Positions 5,874-7,099 of a stretch of 7,099 nt of DNA are shown piece after piece. Numbering within the stretch: the first letter of the stretch is position 1; each line of letters starts with the position of its first letter. Position numbers and translations under genes: made by a program. The DNA comes from Rhodocyclaceae bacterium UBA6160 (GTDB lineage: Bacteria; Pseudomonadota; Gammaproteobacteria; Burkholderiales; Rhodocyclaceae), in the NCBI GenBank assembly GCA_002422995.1, contig DIUK01000021.1:30077-37175 (forward strand), written 5' to 3'. The notes below the pieces were generated by a model. That model searched no databases. It was given only the letters and a program-made list of their open reading frames with translations, and was not told where the DNA came from.

Positions 5874-6959
5874 ATGCAACGACGAAAATTTCTTCAGCAG
5901 GCAGGCTTGGGCGGCATTCTTGCCACAGGCATTGCCCCCGCGGTGCACGCACAAACTGCAGTTCGCTGGCGGCTGGTGTCCAGTTTTCCTAAAACCCTGG
6001 ATACGATTTACATCGCCGCCGAAGTGTTCGCCAAAAAAGTGGCTGAGGCAACCAGCGGCCGCTTTATCATCTCGGTGCATGCCGGTGGCGAGCTGGTGCC
6101 TCCCCTGGGTGTGGTTGATGCTGTACAGCAAGGCACGGTGGAATGCGCGCACACCTCGCCGTATTATTTTTTCGGCAAGGATGACACCTTCGCCATCGAC
6201 TGCGCCATTCCCTTTGGACTTAATTCACGCCAGATGAGCGCGTGGACGTATGAAGGCAATGGCCTGAAACTCTTTCGCGAGTTCTATCGCAATTACAACA
6301 TCGTCAATTTTGCGATGGGCAATACCGGCGCGCAAATGGGCGGCTGGTATCGTCATGAGATCAAAACGCCGGATGCCATTCGTGGCTTGAAAATTCGCAT
6401 TGGCGGCTTTTCCGGCAAAGTGTTCGCCGCGTTAGGCGCTGTGCCGCAAAGCATCCCGGGCGGTGAGACGTATCAAGCGCTGGAAAAGGGCGTGATCGAT
6501 GCCGCTGAATGGGTGGGGCCGTATGACGATGAAAAATTTGGTTTTTATAAGGTGGCCAAACATTACTACTATCCGGGCTGGTGGGAAGGCGGCCCGCAAC
6601 TGGCGCTGTATGTGAATGCCAAAGCCTGGGAGCAGCTACCCGCTGATTTCAAAGCAGTGCTCACCACTGCGGCCTCGCACGCTCACGTGCATATGCAGGC
6701 GCGCTACGATGTGGTCAATCCCCCGGCACTAAAACGCCTGGTCGCCAAAGGCACGCAGGTGCATCGCTTTAGTCCGGAGATCATGAAGGCAGCTTATGAC
6801 GCTTCGATGGCGTTGTACAGCGACCTATCCGCCAAAAACCCCGCCTGGCGGAAAATCTATGCTGACTACGCTGCATTTCGTGACGAGCAGATACTGTGGT
6901 CTCGCTTTGCCGAAGCAAGTTTTGATCAGTTTATGCAAACCGGCAGAAATAAGCGCTAG
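5874..6959 (+). CDS. TRAP transporter solute-binding protein, TakP-like (2-oxoacid/monocarboxylate type)
   Basis: Periplasmic receptor that captures the substrate and delivers it to the two permease subunits encoded just upstream. It is 361 residues. The N-terminus MQRRKFLQQAGLGG resembles a twin-arginine signal (RRKFLQ), with likely cleavage after AVHA (residue 26). Blocks that I recognise from Rhodobacter sphaeroides TakP, a 2-oxoacid binder, are WRLVSSFPKTLDTI (32-45), GGELVPP (71-77), GNTGAQMGGWYR (149-160), GLKIRIGGFSGKV (171-183), AAEWVGPYDDEKFGF (210-224) and YYYPGWWEGG (231-240). Gln154, Arg175, Glu212 and Trp213 are the expected carboxylate- and cation-binding positions; Arg175 is the classic TRAP arginine. 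The ligand is therefore inferred to be a 2-oxoacid or related monocarboxylate, but FcbT1-like (aromatic acid) and lactate binders share much of this scaffold. An AAGGA Shine-Dalgarno lies about ten bases before the ATG, a little far but acceptable. Being last in the operon with its own ribosome site fits its need for higher expression. Confidence 0.95.
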   Translation: MQRRKFLQQAGLGGILATGIAPAVHAQTAVRWRLVSSFPKTLDTIYIAAEVFAKKVAEATSGRFIISVHAGGELVPPLGVVDAVQQGTVECAHTSPYYFFGKDDTFAIDCAIPFGLNSRQMSAWTYEGNGLKLFREFYRNYNIVNFAMGNTGAQMGGWYRHEIKTPDAIRGLKIRIGGFSGKVFAALGAVPQSIPGGETYQALEKGVIDAAEWVGPYDDEKFGFYKVAKHYYYPGWWEGGPQLALYVNAKAWEQLPADFKAVLTTAASHAHVHMQARYDVVNPPALKRLVAKGTQVHRFSPEIMKAAYDASMALYSDLSAKNPAWRKIYADYAAFRDEQILWSRFAEASFDQFMQTGRNKR

Positions 6960-6984
6960 CGAAATTTGCCGGGCATTATTTTTT
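6940..6984 (+). terminator. Candidate intrinsic terminator of the TRAP operon
   Basis: CCGGCAGA (6940-6947) can pair with TTTGCCGG (6965-6972), an eight-base-pair stem with one G-U pair. A 17-base loop separates the arms and contains the palindrome CGCTAGCG. Three bases later comes TTATTTTTT (6976-6984). The 5' arm lies within the last codons of the solute-binding protein gene. The T-tract overlaps the last codons and stop (AAA AAA TAA) of the convergent gene. In the opposite direction no strong T-run follows the stem, so it would work mainly on the plus strand. The large loop weakens the call. Confidence 0.45.
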
Positions 6985-7099
6985 CTGTTCGGCTGCCGCT
7001 GCAGCTGAGTCCATTTGCTGTGCCAGGTCGTCCGGTAGTTTGTTGTTGATGGCAACGGCGTAAAGCAGCACCAAGGCAACCACCAGCACGCCGCCGAAG
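6976..7099 (-). CDS. C-terminal fragment of an unrecognised membrane protein (5' end outside window)
   Basis: Open from the window edge to a TAA, giving 40 residues. They begin FGGVLVVALVLLYAVAINNKL, a clear membrane helix ending at about residue 17, followed by a short polar tail LPDDLAQQMDSAAAAAEQKK. The hydrophobic-then-charged pattern, codon use like the neighbours and a stop just 16 bases beyond the convergent TRAP gene support a real gene end. The family cannot be named from this fragment. The tail is probably cytoplasmic or periplasmic and low-complexity (Ala/Gln/Lys). Confidence 0.6.
   Translation of the reverse strand, partial: FGGVLVVALVLLYAVAINNKLPDDLAQQMDSAAAAAEQKK

Overview
This window looks like ordinary chromosome from a betaproteobacterium, probably Burkholderiales or a relative. 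I infer this from the gene order glyA-nrdR-ribD, the style of the GlyA and NrdR proteins, and moderate-to-high GC with many GCG/GGC/CTG codons. I see no insertion sequence, phage gene, CRISPR array, tRNA or rRNA. Coding density is high and every gene belongs to, or resembles, a known family.

Left half (1-3323), all on the minus strand. Reading right to left: a histidine-phosphatase (phosphoglycerate-mutase-like) protein (3323-2631), then glyA (serine hydroxymethyltransferase, 2458-1214), nrdR (ribonucleotide reductase repressor, 1123-647) and the N-terminal 208 codons of ribD (riboflavin deaminase/reductase, 626 to the window edge). glyA has its own candidate extended -10 promoter. nrdR and ribD follow with gaps of 90 and 20 bases, so they are probably co-transcribed with it. 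The cluster joins one-carbon supply, control of dNTP synthesis and flavin synthesis.

Middle (3324-3521). This is a divergent intergenic region of about 200 bases between the phosphatase (minus) and a transporter operon (plus). Its most notable element is a nested inverted repeat at 3373-3411, a candidate operator or stem-loop. No convincing -35/-10 pair was found in either direction.

Right half (3522-6959), plus strand. A complete three-gene TRAP transporter operon: small permease (DctQ type), large permease (DctM type, overlapping by ATGA) and a periplasmic solute-binding protein with a twin-arginine-like signal peptide. The binding protein closely resembles the 2-oxoacid-binding TakP/FcbT1-type group, so the likely cargo is a monocarboxylate such as a 2-oxoacid, taken up with sodium. 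A candidate intrinsic terminator follows it. The last 124 bases (7099-6976, minus) hold the C-terminal 40 residues of an unrecognised membrane protein, convergent with the operon.

I found no convincing novel system. The points most worth checking are the inverted repeat in the divergent region, the terminator that overlaps the end of the convergent gene, the enlarged TRAP permease, and the apparent lack of a Shine-Dalgarno sequence before nrdR.
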